A stretch of DNA of 35,865 nucleotides from an uncultured archaeon (lineage in GTDB: Archaea; Nanobdellota; Nanobdellia; Pacearchaeales; GW2011-AR1). Shown piece by piece: positions 19,503-27,059 of the stretch. Made by a program: the position numbers and the translations under genes. The stretch covers positions 1 through 35,865 of the forward strand of contig CAIKWG010000004.1 in the NCBI GenBank assembly GCA_903831045.1, read 5' to 3'. The notes beneath the pieces are model-generated. The model did not search any database, was not told the origin of the DNA, and saw nothing but the letters and a program-made list of their open reading frames with translations. Numbering within the stretch: position 1 is the stretch's first letter; each line of letters starts with the position of its first letter.

Positions 19503-21137
19503 ATGGCAAATATAAAATTTTCAAAAAAACTATTTGAGAAAGAAATAGGAAAGCTTGATGAAAAAATGCAAGATAGAATCTCAATGTTTGGAACTCCTCT
19601 TGACAAGGTTGGGGCTGAAGAAATGGAAGTTGAGATTTTTCCAAACAGACCAGATATGTTATCCTATCACGGATTTAAAAGAAGTTTTTTGAGTTTTATT
19701 GAAGAAACTAAGGGACTTAAAGAATACAAAGTTGAGAAAGCTCTGAAAGATTATGAAGTGGATATTGATAGTTCTGTTAAAGATGTTAGACCATTTACTG
19801 TTTGTGCAATTGTTAAAGGGTTGAAATTTGATAATGATAGAATTAAAGAAATAGTTGATTTGCAAGAAAAAATTCATGCAACCGTTGGACGTAAGAGAAA
19901 AAAATTAGCAATTGGAATTTATCCTCTTGAAAAAATTAGTTTGCCTATTAGTTACAAGGCACTTGAACCAGACAGAATTAAATTTCTTCCTCTTGAAAGT
20001 GAAAAAGAAATGACTGGACTTGAGATTTTGCAAAGACATCCTACTGGAAAAGAATATGCCCATCTACTTGCTGGAAAAGCAAAGTTCCCAATATTTGTTG
20101 ATGCTAAGGGTGCTATTCTAAGTATGCCCCCAATAATTAATTCAGAAATGACTGGAAGAATTACAGATAAAACTAAAGATGTTTTTATTGAATGTTCTGG
20201 TTCTGAAATGGAAGTTCTAAAAAAATGTTTGAATATTATTGTTTGTACTCTTGCAGATATGGGTGGAAAAATTTATGAAATGAAAATAAAAGGGAATTAC
20301 AAAGAAACAACCCCCGATTTAAAATCTGAAAAAATAAAAGTTTTTCTTGAAAATGTGAATAAATTACTTGGGTTAACATTGACTGAAAAAGAATTGAAAA
20401 CTTTATTAGAAAAGATGGGGCATAATTATCTAAAAGGAGAAGCTGAAGTTGCTTCTTGGAGAGTTGATGTTTTGCATGAAGTAGATTTAATTGAAGATGT
20501 TGCAATTGCCTATGGCTATGAAAATTTCGAAGCTGAAATTCCTCAAATTTCTACAATAGGAAAAGAAAATCCAGAAGAAATAATTAAGAGAAAAATTGCA
20601 GAAATTTTAGTTGGACTGGGTCTTCTTGAAGTTGTGAACTATCATTTGATTCCAAAAGCAGATCTACTTGCTAAGATGGGTGAAAAAGCAGATAAAGATA
20701 TTATTGAAGTTGAAAATTCTAAGACTGAATATAATATTCTTAGAAAGAATTTAAGTTCATATATTCTTAAAAATTTTGCAGACAATGTTGATTCTGAATA
20801 TCCTCAGAAGATTTTCGAATTGGGAAGAGTGTTCAATTTGGTTGGGGGAAAAATTGTTGAATCAGAAAAATTAACAATTGGAATTAGCCCTGGAAATTAT
20901 ACAGATGTTAGACAGGCTTTTGATTTTTTAATGAAGATGCTTGAACTTGAAATTAGCGTCAGGGAAAGTTCTGTTAATGGAATTTATGTTGATGGAAGAG
21001 TTGGAGAGATTTATCTGGGAAAGAATAAAATTGGTGAAATCGGAGAAGTTCATCCTAGAGTTCTTAGAGATTGGAAAATTAAAATGCCAGTTGCTATGCT
21101 TGAAATTGATCTAACTGAAATTTTTAAGAAGTTTTAA
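19503..21137 (+). CDS. pheT: Phenylalanine--tRNA ligase beta subunit
   Basis: Follows pheS; 'EVEIFPNRPDMLSYHGFKRS', 'MPPIINSEMTGRIT', 'WRVDVLHEVDLIEDVAIAYGYENFE'. Confidence 0.97.
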   Translation: MANIKFSKKLFEKEIGKLDEKMQDRISMFGTPLDKVGAEEMEVEIFPNRPDMLSYHGFKRSFLSFIEETKGLKEYKVEKALKDYEVDIDSSVKDVRPFTVCAIVKGLKFDNDRIKEIVDLQEKIHATVGRKRKKLAIGIYPLEKISLPISYKALEPDRIKFLPLESEKEMTGLEILQRHPTGKEYAHLLAGKAKFPIFVDAKGAILSMPPIINSEMTGRITDKTKDVFIECSGSEMEVLKKCLNIIVCTLADMGGKIYEMKIKGNYKETTPDLKSEKIKVFLENVNKLLGLTLTEKELKTLLEKMGHNYLKGEAEVASWRVDVLHEVDLIEDVAIAYGYENFEAEIPQISTIGKENPEEIIKRKIAEILVGLGLLEVVNYHLIPKADLLAKMGEKADKDIIEVENSKTEYNILRKNLSSYILKNFADNVDSEYPQKIFELGRVFNLVGGKIVESEKLTIGISPGNYTDVRQAFDFLMKMLELEISVRESSVNGIYVDGRVGEIYLGKNKIGEIGEVHPRVLRDWKIKMPVAMLEIDLTEIFKKF

Positions 21138-21499
21138 AAGTCTATCTCAAAAAGACTATTACCTTTCTTTTTGTTTCCCAATCCAAGAATATTTGTTGTA
21201 TTAGACTTGTTAGTTGTTTTTCTTTTTTTATCTATACTCTTTGCTCTTTCTTCATTATGCAATTCATCATGACAATCAGCATGTAATGCAATTAAATTAT
21301 CAGTTGTAGTTTTTCCGCCTCTACTATGAAATTTTATAGAACTTAATTTTAAATGTTTCTTGCATTTCCAACATTTTCCTTTTTGGTCATCAAACACTTT
21401 CTTTTTTTGAGATTCTGTTGGATTTATCCTTTTATCTTTAATTTTATTGTTTCCAAAAAGATTTGGAAGTTCAGGATTTCCAAAAATATCTTTAGCCAT
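21134..21499 (-). CDS. HNH endonuclease-like protein
   Basis: 'GKCWKCKKHLKLSSIKFHSRGGKTTTDNLIALHADCHDELHN'; convergent with pheT, stops share TTAA. Confidence 0.82.
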   Translation of the reverse strand: MAKDIFGNPELPNLFGNNKIKDKRINPTESQKKKVFDDQKGKCWKCKKHLKLSSIKFHSRGGKTTTDNLIALHADCHDELHNEERAKSIDKKRKTTNKSNTTNILGLGNKKKGNSLFEIDF

Positions 21500-21546
21500 T
21501 AGTAATCTCAGAATTGTTTAATTTAAATATTTTTATGTCAATGAAT

Positions 21547-21753
21547 TTATCTACTGCAACAGTTTGGGTCTGGGCCATATACTTTATCATAACAAGTTTT
21601 GCACAATTGTCCTGCTCCTTCAACATAATGATCTCTAATGTCAATTGGGGTGTGGATTGAATATTCTGTGGGTGTTCCGCATGAAACACAAGAATCATGG
21701 TCATCTAGTCCTTCTTTTCCTGCTATTTTTTCAAGTGAGTTCTCTATACCCAT
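21547..21753 (-). CDS. Small Cys-rich (putative zinc-binding) protein
   Basis: CVSCGT...CKTCYDKVYGPDPNCC in a compact 68-aa ORF. Confidence 0.65.
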   Translation of the reverse strand: MGIENSLEKIAGKEGLDDHDSCVSCGTPTEYSIHTPIDIRDHYVEGAGQLCKTCYDKVYGPDPNCCSR

Positions 21754-21847
21754 GATTATTCAAGTAGTTTGAATTTTATAAAGATTTATGTGATAACAGT
21801 CACAGCTGAGTTTTTGGAATTAGTTGATTTTTTAAGAGTTTTAAAAT

Positions 21848-22030
21848 TTAATAAATAGACATAGATGCAGGAAACCAAATTAAGATTAGAATAATAAAGA
21901 TAATAAGTGTAATAATACCTGTAATTAAATAAACTTTTTTCTTTGTTTTTTTGTATCGAATAAAGAAAAAAATACTTCCAATAAGCATAATTATAATTAA
22001 AATAAAAAGGTAAGTTAATATCGACAACAT
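21848..22030 (-). CDS. Small two-TM membrane protein
   Basis: Two hydrophobic segments separated by a basic loop. Confidence 0.5.
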   Translation of the reverse strand: MLSILTYLFILIIIMLIGSIFFFIRYKKTKKKVYLITGIITLIIFIILILIWFPASMSIY

Positions 22031-22098
22031 ATTTTAATGAATTGTTTCTTATTTATAAATTTATATTCTTAATTCTCATTTTCAAAATTAAAATATCA

Positions 22099-22173
22099 AG
22101 CCACAGCTGAGATTTGAACTCAGGACCTCCACCTTACCAAGGTGGCGCTCTACCAGACTAAAGCTACTGCGGC
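22099..22173 (-). tRNA. tRNA-Thr(GGT)
   Basis: Cloverleaf: acceptor gccgcag/ctgtggc, anticodon arm ccacc-ttGGTaa-ggtgg, T arm ctgag-ttcaaat-ctcag. Confidence 0.95.
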
Positions 22174-22246
22174 AGTATTAATCTAATAGAAATTAAGTGT
22201 TAAAAATCTAACTAAACTATAAAAAGAACCAATGTTTAATCATTAA

Positions 22247-22369
22247 ATGGATATTGCAAATTTTATCTCTAACATCGACCCTTTTTGGGGTGTTGTAATC
22301 TTTTTACTTGTGATTACTTTTGGTCTTATAATTTATAAGATTATTTCTTGGATAAGTGAAATTAACTAG
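22247..22369 (+). CDS. 40-aa single-TM microprotein
   Basis: MDIANFISNIDPFWGVVIFLLVITFGLIIYKIISWISEIN; AT-rich promoter-like upstream. Confidence 0.45.
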   Translation: MDIANFISNIDPFWGVVIFLLVITFGLIIYKIISWISEIN

Positions 22370-22423
22370 AACAACGTCTAATCAGATTTAAAATAAATAA
22401 AAAAATATTTTTTAAAGATTAAT

Positions 22424-22711
22424 TTATAATCTTTTTCTTGCAAGAATAACTCCAATCAGTACAAGAACTAAGGTTAGTGTTGAAATTCCCGTAAGTATTG
22501 CTATTATTGCAAAAATTGTCTCTGCTAATGATTCCTGTAGGAACCAAGATAAAAGACCTGAAGCAATAAATACTGGTAGGAAAAAGATCAATCTTGCTAA
22601 AATTCTTGCTTCTTTTGTTACAAGTTCATGATGTTCTTTGAAAGTCTTAGATTCATGCTTGTTACCTTTTTTAGGAGCTTTCTTTTTAGAATTCTTTTTT
22701 ACCATTTTCAC
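22424..22711 (-). CDS. Small membrane protein with Lys-rich N-terminus
   Basis: Two TM segments after basic N-terminus. Confidence 0.6.
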   Translation of the reverse strand: MKMVKKNSKKKAPKKGNKHESKTFKEHHELVTKEARILARLIFFLPVFIASGLLSWFLQESLAETIFAIIAILTGISTLTLVLVLIGVILARKRL

Positions 22712-22747
22712 CTCTTAAAATTAATAAGCCTAATGTATTTTTAAACT

Positions 22748-22972
22748 TTACTTATTAGTTTGATTAGAAATTTCCGCTTTTGGAAGCCAATCCATCTGTA
22801 TAACATTTCCTGTTAGAGTTCTTGCATTTTGAAATACTTGATTTACCCATCCAAGATAGAGTGTTCCAAATGTTTTTAGGTCATCTTTCTGGGAAAAATA
22901 AAGAGTGTTATTGTTTACAATTACTAATCCACAAATTATCAGAAACATTAAGACAAAAACAAGTGTTTTCAT
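22748..22972 (-). CDS. Small membrane protein, paralogue of the adjacent upstream gene
   Basis: 'LYLGWVNQVFQNARTLTGNVIQMDW' resembles neighbour 'LYVSWLGTVFKNLKSVTAYASQQDW'; ATGA overlap. Confidence 0.65.
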   Translation of the reverse strand: MKTLVFVLMFLIICGLVIVNNNTLYFSQKDDLKTFGTLYLGWVNQVFQNARTLTGNVIQMDWLPKAEISNQTNK

Positions 22973-23409
22973 AGTTTATCCCAGATAGCTTGTAGTGGGT
23001 CTGTTTCATTTAGATTAGTAGAATTTGTTGAATTGCTAATTGTTTGATTAGTTATGGTTGAATTCAATGGTTCTTGAACGGTTTGATTTTCTGGTGGAGG
23101 AGAATTATTATTTGTTTTGTTTGCTCCTCTCCAATCCTGTTGTGAAGCATAGGCTGTTACAGATTTTAAATTTTTAAAAACAGTTCCAAGCCAGGACACA
23201 TAAAGTTTTCCAGCAGTGGTCAATCCATTTACTGTTTTAAAATCAGGATTTGTACCTTTTAGCACGGCTGTAAAACTGATATAAGTAAATAAGATTAAAG
23301 CGATTAGAACAATTGCAAGCATTTTATGTTTTAGTCTTTTAGCTTCAATAATTATCCATACTGCTATAATCGCAATTGCCACAACAAAAAACATCACCCC
23401 GAGTGCCAT
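22969..23409 (-). CDS. Membrane protein with Asn/Thr/Pro-rich C-terminus
   Basis: Two N-terminal TM segments; paralogous motif with 22748..22972. Confidence 0.65.
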   Translation of the reverse strand: MALGVMFFVVAIAIIAVWIIIEAKRLKHKMLAIVLIALILFTYISFTAVLKGTNPDFKTVNGLTTAGKLYVSWLGTVFKNLKSVTAYASQQDWRGANKTNNNSPPPENQTVQEPLNSTITNQTISNSTNSTNLNETDPLQAIWDKL

Positions 23410-23466
23410 GATTTATTGAAGAGTTAGTGGTATAAAAAGTTTAGGGTGGTAGAGGATAATCTAAGA

Positions 23467-23591
23467 TGATCCTGCACGGATTTGAACCGTGGACCCCTGC
23501 CTCTCTTAGAATTTCTTCTGTGAGAAGATATAACCCTAATGGATTACACTCATATAAGAGCAGTGCTCTAACCAGGCTGAGCTACAGGATC
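23467..23591 (-). tRNA. tRNA-Ile(TAT) with 50-nt intron (intron 23503..23552) at canonical position 37/38
   Basis: Acceptor gatcctg/caggatc + A73; D arm gctc/gagc; anticodon stem ctgct/ggcag; ctta pairs with intron taag giving a bulge-helix-bulge; T arm cacgg/ccgtg. Confidence 0.88.
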
Positions 23592-23685
23592 TTCTATCTT
23601 TTTCAATAAATTTTCATATATAAAACTTCCTTTAGTTAATAGTTACTTTTTTAAACCAATTTCGGTAATTAATCTTGTCTTATAC

Positions 23686-23758
23686 GCCCCGTTAGTACAG
23701 AGGCCAAGTATACGGCCCTTTCACGGCCGGGACTCGGGTTCGAATCCCGAACGGGGCG
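23686..23758 (+). tRNA. tRNA-Glu(TTC)
   Basis: Acceptor gccccgt/acggggc, anticodon arm cggcc-ctTTCac-ggccg, T arm tcggg-ttcgaat-cccga. Confidence 0.95.
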
Positions 23759-23776
23759 CTTATTTTCTCTTCTTTT

Positions 23777-23830
23777 CTTACCCCCGCACTTTTTCAAAAA
23801 GCAAATATTTAAATAGTTTGTGGGGGTAAG
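23777..23830 (+). promoter_or_regulatory. Inverted repeat CTTACCCCC(G)CAC ... GTGGGGGTAAG flanking a TATA-like aaatatttaaat; putative operator/promoter of the Fic gene
   Basis: Arms at 23777-23789 and 23820-23830, TATA-like sequence between, ATG at 23837. Confidence 0.5.
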
Positions 23831-23836
23831 TATTAT

Positions 23837-24694
23837 ATGAAGATTATTAAGAAAAAAAAGGGAAAAGCAACTTACTATTATCTCAAGCATAACATCAGAA
23901 AAAATGATAAAACAATAACAAAATAAAAATATCTTGGTTTGGAAGTTCCTAAAAATATTGATAAGATTAAGGAAGAATTTTTACAGGAAATTAAGAAGGA
24001 TTTGAACGCTAAATTAGTTTTAATTAGAAAAAATTTTCAGGAAGAATGGAAAAGAATTCCTTCTAGTGCTAAAGAAAAAGAGCTTCAAGAGATTGCAATC
24101 GCTTTTACTTATAACACTAATGCAATTGAAGGTTCAACTATAACTCTTGAAGAAACAAGAGAGATTATCCAATCCAATGTCTCCCCCAATAAATCTCTGA
24201 GAGATGTTAGAGAAACTGAGGCTCATTCAAAGACTTTTTTAAAAATGTTGGATTCGAAAAGTAAGCTGGATGAAAAATTGTTACTTTCTTGGCATAGAGA
24301 TCTTTTTAATGAAACTAAGCAGGATATTGCAGGGAAATATCGTGATTATTTAGTGCGAGTTGGTTCTCATCTAGCTCCAGACTGGCAAGATGTTGAAGAT
24401 TTAATGAAGAATTTTTTAAAGTATTTGGATAATAAGGATAGTCTAAATCCGGTTGAATTTGCTGCTAGAGCACATTATAGATTTGAAAAGATTCATCCTT
24501 TTGGAGATGGTAATGGAAGAATAGGAAGATTGCTTATGAATTATATTTTGTGGAAATCTGGCTATCCTATGATTATCATTGAGTACAAAAATAGAAAATC
24601 CTACTACTCTGCATTTAAGGGAGATGAAGAAAAATTTGTCAATTATTTCATCAGAAGATACCTCTCTGTTCATAGAAAGAGATTTCTTAAATAA
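23837..24694 (+). CDS. Fic family protein (HPFGDGNGRIGR) with an in-frame TAA at 23924-23926 in its N-terminal extension; uninterrupted part starts at 23939 (TTG)
   Basis: HPFGDGNGRIGRLLMNY Fic motif; TNAIEGST inhibitory-helix-like motif; upstream in-frame MKIIKKKKGKATYYYLKHNIRKNDKTITK*KYLGLEVPKNI. Confidence 0.88.
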
Positions 24695-25144
24695 TCATTC
24701 TGGTTTTGTAATTTTCCAATAATCTTGATTTATTCTGTTTATTTCTTCCAACTCTAGTTTTATTTTACCTTCAAAATATATTTCTAAAAGTAAATCATCA
24801 AGTACATGTCTGAATAAAGAGCTTGCTGGAGAAGGCATCTCTGAATCATTTGGATCTGTGTAATATGGATAAATTCTTCTATCCTTTTCATCTCTGTATT
24901 CTAGCTTAAATCCTCCAGAATAATTCTTTAATGGAAGTTTAATTATTTCAATATTATTTATAAAAAAGGTTACTCCTCTTTCTCTTACAAAAGATAAATT
25001 TTTGTTTTCTAGGCTTTCTGTGATTAATGTTTTTTCATGGCCTAAACTAAATGGACTTATATGAAAACGAGTTGCTTTATAATTATCAAGTGCCATTTGA
25101 AGGTTCTTAAAATCGCTTTCTTTTTTCATTAAATATTGTGTCAT
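24695..25144 (-). CDS. Hypothetical protein convergent with Fic gene
   Basis: Intact 149-aa ORF; stop codons adjacent. Confidence 0.6.
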   Translation of the reverse strand: MTQYLMKKESDFKNLQMALDNYKATRFHISPFSLGHEKTLITESLENKNLSFVRERGVTFFINNIEIIKLPLKNYSGGFKLEYRDEKDRRIYPYYTDPNDSEMPSPASSLFRHVLDDLLLEIYFEGKIKLELEEINRINQDYWKITKPE

Positions 25145-25248
25145 GTTTTACCAAAATATCTTCAGTTTAAATAAGTTTTTTTATTATATTTTTTTTATAG
25201 GAAGTTTTTTTGCTGATTTGTTTTCCAAATGTAGGGAAAAAAAGTTTC

Positions 25249-25261
25249 TTACCGTCGGTAA
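25249..25261. promoter_or_regulatory. Palindrome TTACCG-t-CGGTAA upstream of TATA-like sequence (25285-25292) of fibre operon
   Basis: Perfect 6-bp arms; ~25 bp upstream of tttatata; fibre A ATG at 25346. Confidence 0.45.
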
Positions 25262-25345
25262 ATGTAAGGTAAATGAAAGTAACATTTATATAGTTAAAAT
25301 CCTTAGATTTCTCAGTTAAAAGTTACGTAATATTAGCTCGAAAAG

Positions 25346-27058
25346 ATGGTGTTTAAAAAATATTTCTTAGTGGTAGGTTTGTTGCTAATTGTTTCTATAA
25401 ACTTTGCTTCTGCAGTTTTGATTTCAGATGATCTACATTTGAATATTCAGGTGCTCGATTCTGGTGGCGATGTTCTAACCGGAACCTATAATTTTGCTTT
25501 TAATATTTCAACAACTTCAAATTGTGCAAGTGTAATTTATACTGATTCTCCAACTTTAACAACTGATTCAAGAGGGATAATTTCTTATTATCTTAGAAAT
25601 GTTTCCTTGGATTATAATAATCAATATTGGCTTTGTTATTACAGAAATAATTTGTTGATTAACACTTCTCAAATTGCGAGAGTGCCTTATGCTTTTAGAG
25701 CTAGAAACGTAACTATGTCTGGTATTGAAGTAGACCAGAATTTAAACATGGGCAGTTACAACATAACTGCCCCCTACTTCTTTGGAGATGGCTCTAGTTT
25801 AACTGGAATAACTGGAAATCAAATAAATAATACTTTGAATTGGATAAATGCTTCAGCTGTTAATGGAAGTTATTACCTAATTTCAAATCCCTATGGATTT
25901 TATAATTCAACTAGTCTTGCCAATCTTTCTCAACTAGTGGATGATTTGGGAAACAGAGGTTATACTTCTCTTTCTAATTTCACAGATAATCTTGGAAGCA
26001 GAGGATACACTCATCTGACAAATTTTACAGATAATTTGGGAAACAGAGGTTATACCTCTTTGAGTAATTTTTCAAATAATCTTGGTTTTTATAATTCTAC
26101 TAATTTACCATCTTCTGTTAGTGGAGAAGGGGTTGCAGGATATGTTGCCCTTTGGAATGGGACAAATAGTTTGAATAGTTCGGTTGTTTCTCAACTTGGA
26201 GTAAATGTGGGTATTGGAACTGCTTCACCCGCTGCAAGATTGGATGTTAGAACTGGAGCAAATGATTCTATTTTGGCTAGTTTTGGTGTTGATGCAAATA
26301 ACAGGATTTCTCTTTATGATTATGAAACTGGAGGCTTTAGGTCTATTTATGCGATTGATGATGGAAACTATGGAAGCTTGAATCTAGGTCATGGTACTTC
26401 TCCCTACTTGTTTATTAAAACTGGGGGAAATGTTGGTATTGGAACAGCAAATCCTTTGGAAAAATTAGAAGTTTCTGGTAGAGTTAATTCTTCTGTTGAT
26501 TTTTGTATTACTGGTGGAAACTGTTTGAGTGACTCAATTATGGGTGGTTCTGAAACAGACCCACTTTGGACTTCTAACTCAAGTACTGTTTTAAATTGGA
26601 ACAAAACTTATGCAGATAATCTTTATTATGGACTGGCTAATTCCTATGGCTATTACAATTCAACTAGTTTGACTAGTTTATCTCAACTTACAGATAATCT
26701 AGGGAATAGAGGTTATACACATCTATCAAATTTCACAGATAACATTCTTTGGACTTCTGGATTTAATTCAACTGGAGATTCAAGATGGTTGACTTCCTAT
26801 ACTGAAACTGACCCGCAGTGGAGTTCTAATTATTCCAATGTTGCTTTTATTAACAAGGCAAACAGTTTCGGAGCTTATAATCAATCCTTCAATACTAATA
26901 CATTATTTATTGATTCTTCAAATTCAAAAGTTGGAGTTGGAACAACCAATCCTCAGCAACAATTAGATGTTGTTGGAAATGCAAATGTAACTCAAAATTT
27001 GAGTGTTGGAAATTCTACAATTTATACAAGAGGGGGGGACATGGTTTTTAGAGTTTAA
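25346..27058 (+). CDS. Fibre A: secreted tail-fibre/adhesin-like protein
   Basis: Signal peptide; 'FGDGSSLTGI'; 'NVGIGTASPAARLDV', 'NVGIGTANPLEKLEV', 'KVGVGTTNPQQQLDVVGNANVTQNL'. Confidence 0.85.
   Translation: MVFKKYFLVVGLLLIVSINFASAVLISDDLHLNIQVLDSGGDVLTGTYNFAFNISTTSNCASVIYTDSPTLTTDSRGIISYYLRNVSLDYNNQYWLCYYRNNLLINTSQIARVPYAFRARNVTMSGIEVDQNLNMGSYNITAPYFFGDGSSLTGITGNQINNTLNWINASAVNGSYYLISNPYGFYNSTSLANLSQLVDDLGNRGYTSLSNFTDNLGSRGYTHLTNFTDNLGNRGYTSLSNFSNNLGFYNSTNLPSSVSGEGVAGYVALWNGTNSLNSSVVSQLGVNVGIGTASPAARLDVRTGANDSILASFGVDANNRISLYDYETGGFRSIYAIDDGNYGSLNLGHGTSPYLFIKTGGNVGIGTANPLEKLEVSGRVNSSVDFCITGGNCLSDSIMGGSETDPLWTSNSSTVLNWNKTYADNLYYGLANSYGYYNSTSLTSLSQLTDNLGNRGYTHLSNFTDNILWTSGFNSTGDSRWLTSYTETDPQWSSNYSNVAFINKANSFGAYNQSFNTNTLFIDSSNSKVGVGTTNPQQQLDVVGNANVTQNLSVGNSTIYTRGGDMVFRV
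25938..26083 (+). repeat. ~45-bp tandem repeat (15-aa unit GYTSLSNFTDNLG[SN]R) in fibre A
   Basis: NRGYTSLSNFTDNLGSRGYTHLTNFTDNLGNRGYTSLSNFSNNLG. Confidence 0.8.
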
Positions 27059-27059
27059 A

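Noticed and set aside
21492-21704. 70-aa minus ORF in alternative frame
   Set aside because: Overlaps 21547-21753, whose frame has CxxC motifs and better start context
23669-23890. Minus-strand 73-aa ORF
   Set aside because: Runs across tRNA-Glu and the Fic promoter; spurious
25938-26083. CRISPR array
   Set aside because: Periodic repeats are coding 15-aa units without unique spacers; no cas genes seen
27003-27059. Upstream extension of BRO1 to 27003
   Set aside because: Overlaps the fibre A 3' end; conserved TAAAATG junction places the start at 27060, although the open frame is used in the G7 fusion finding
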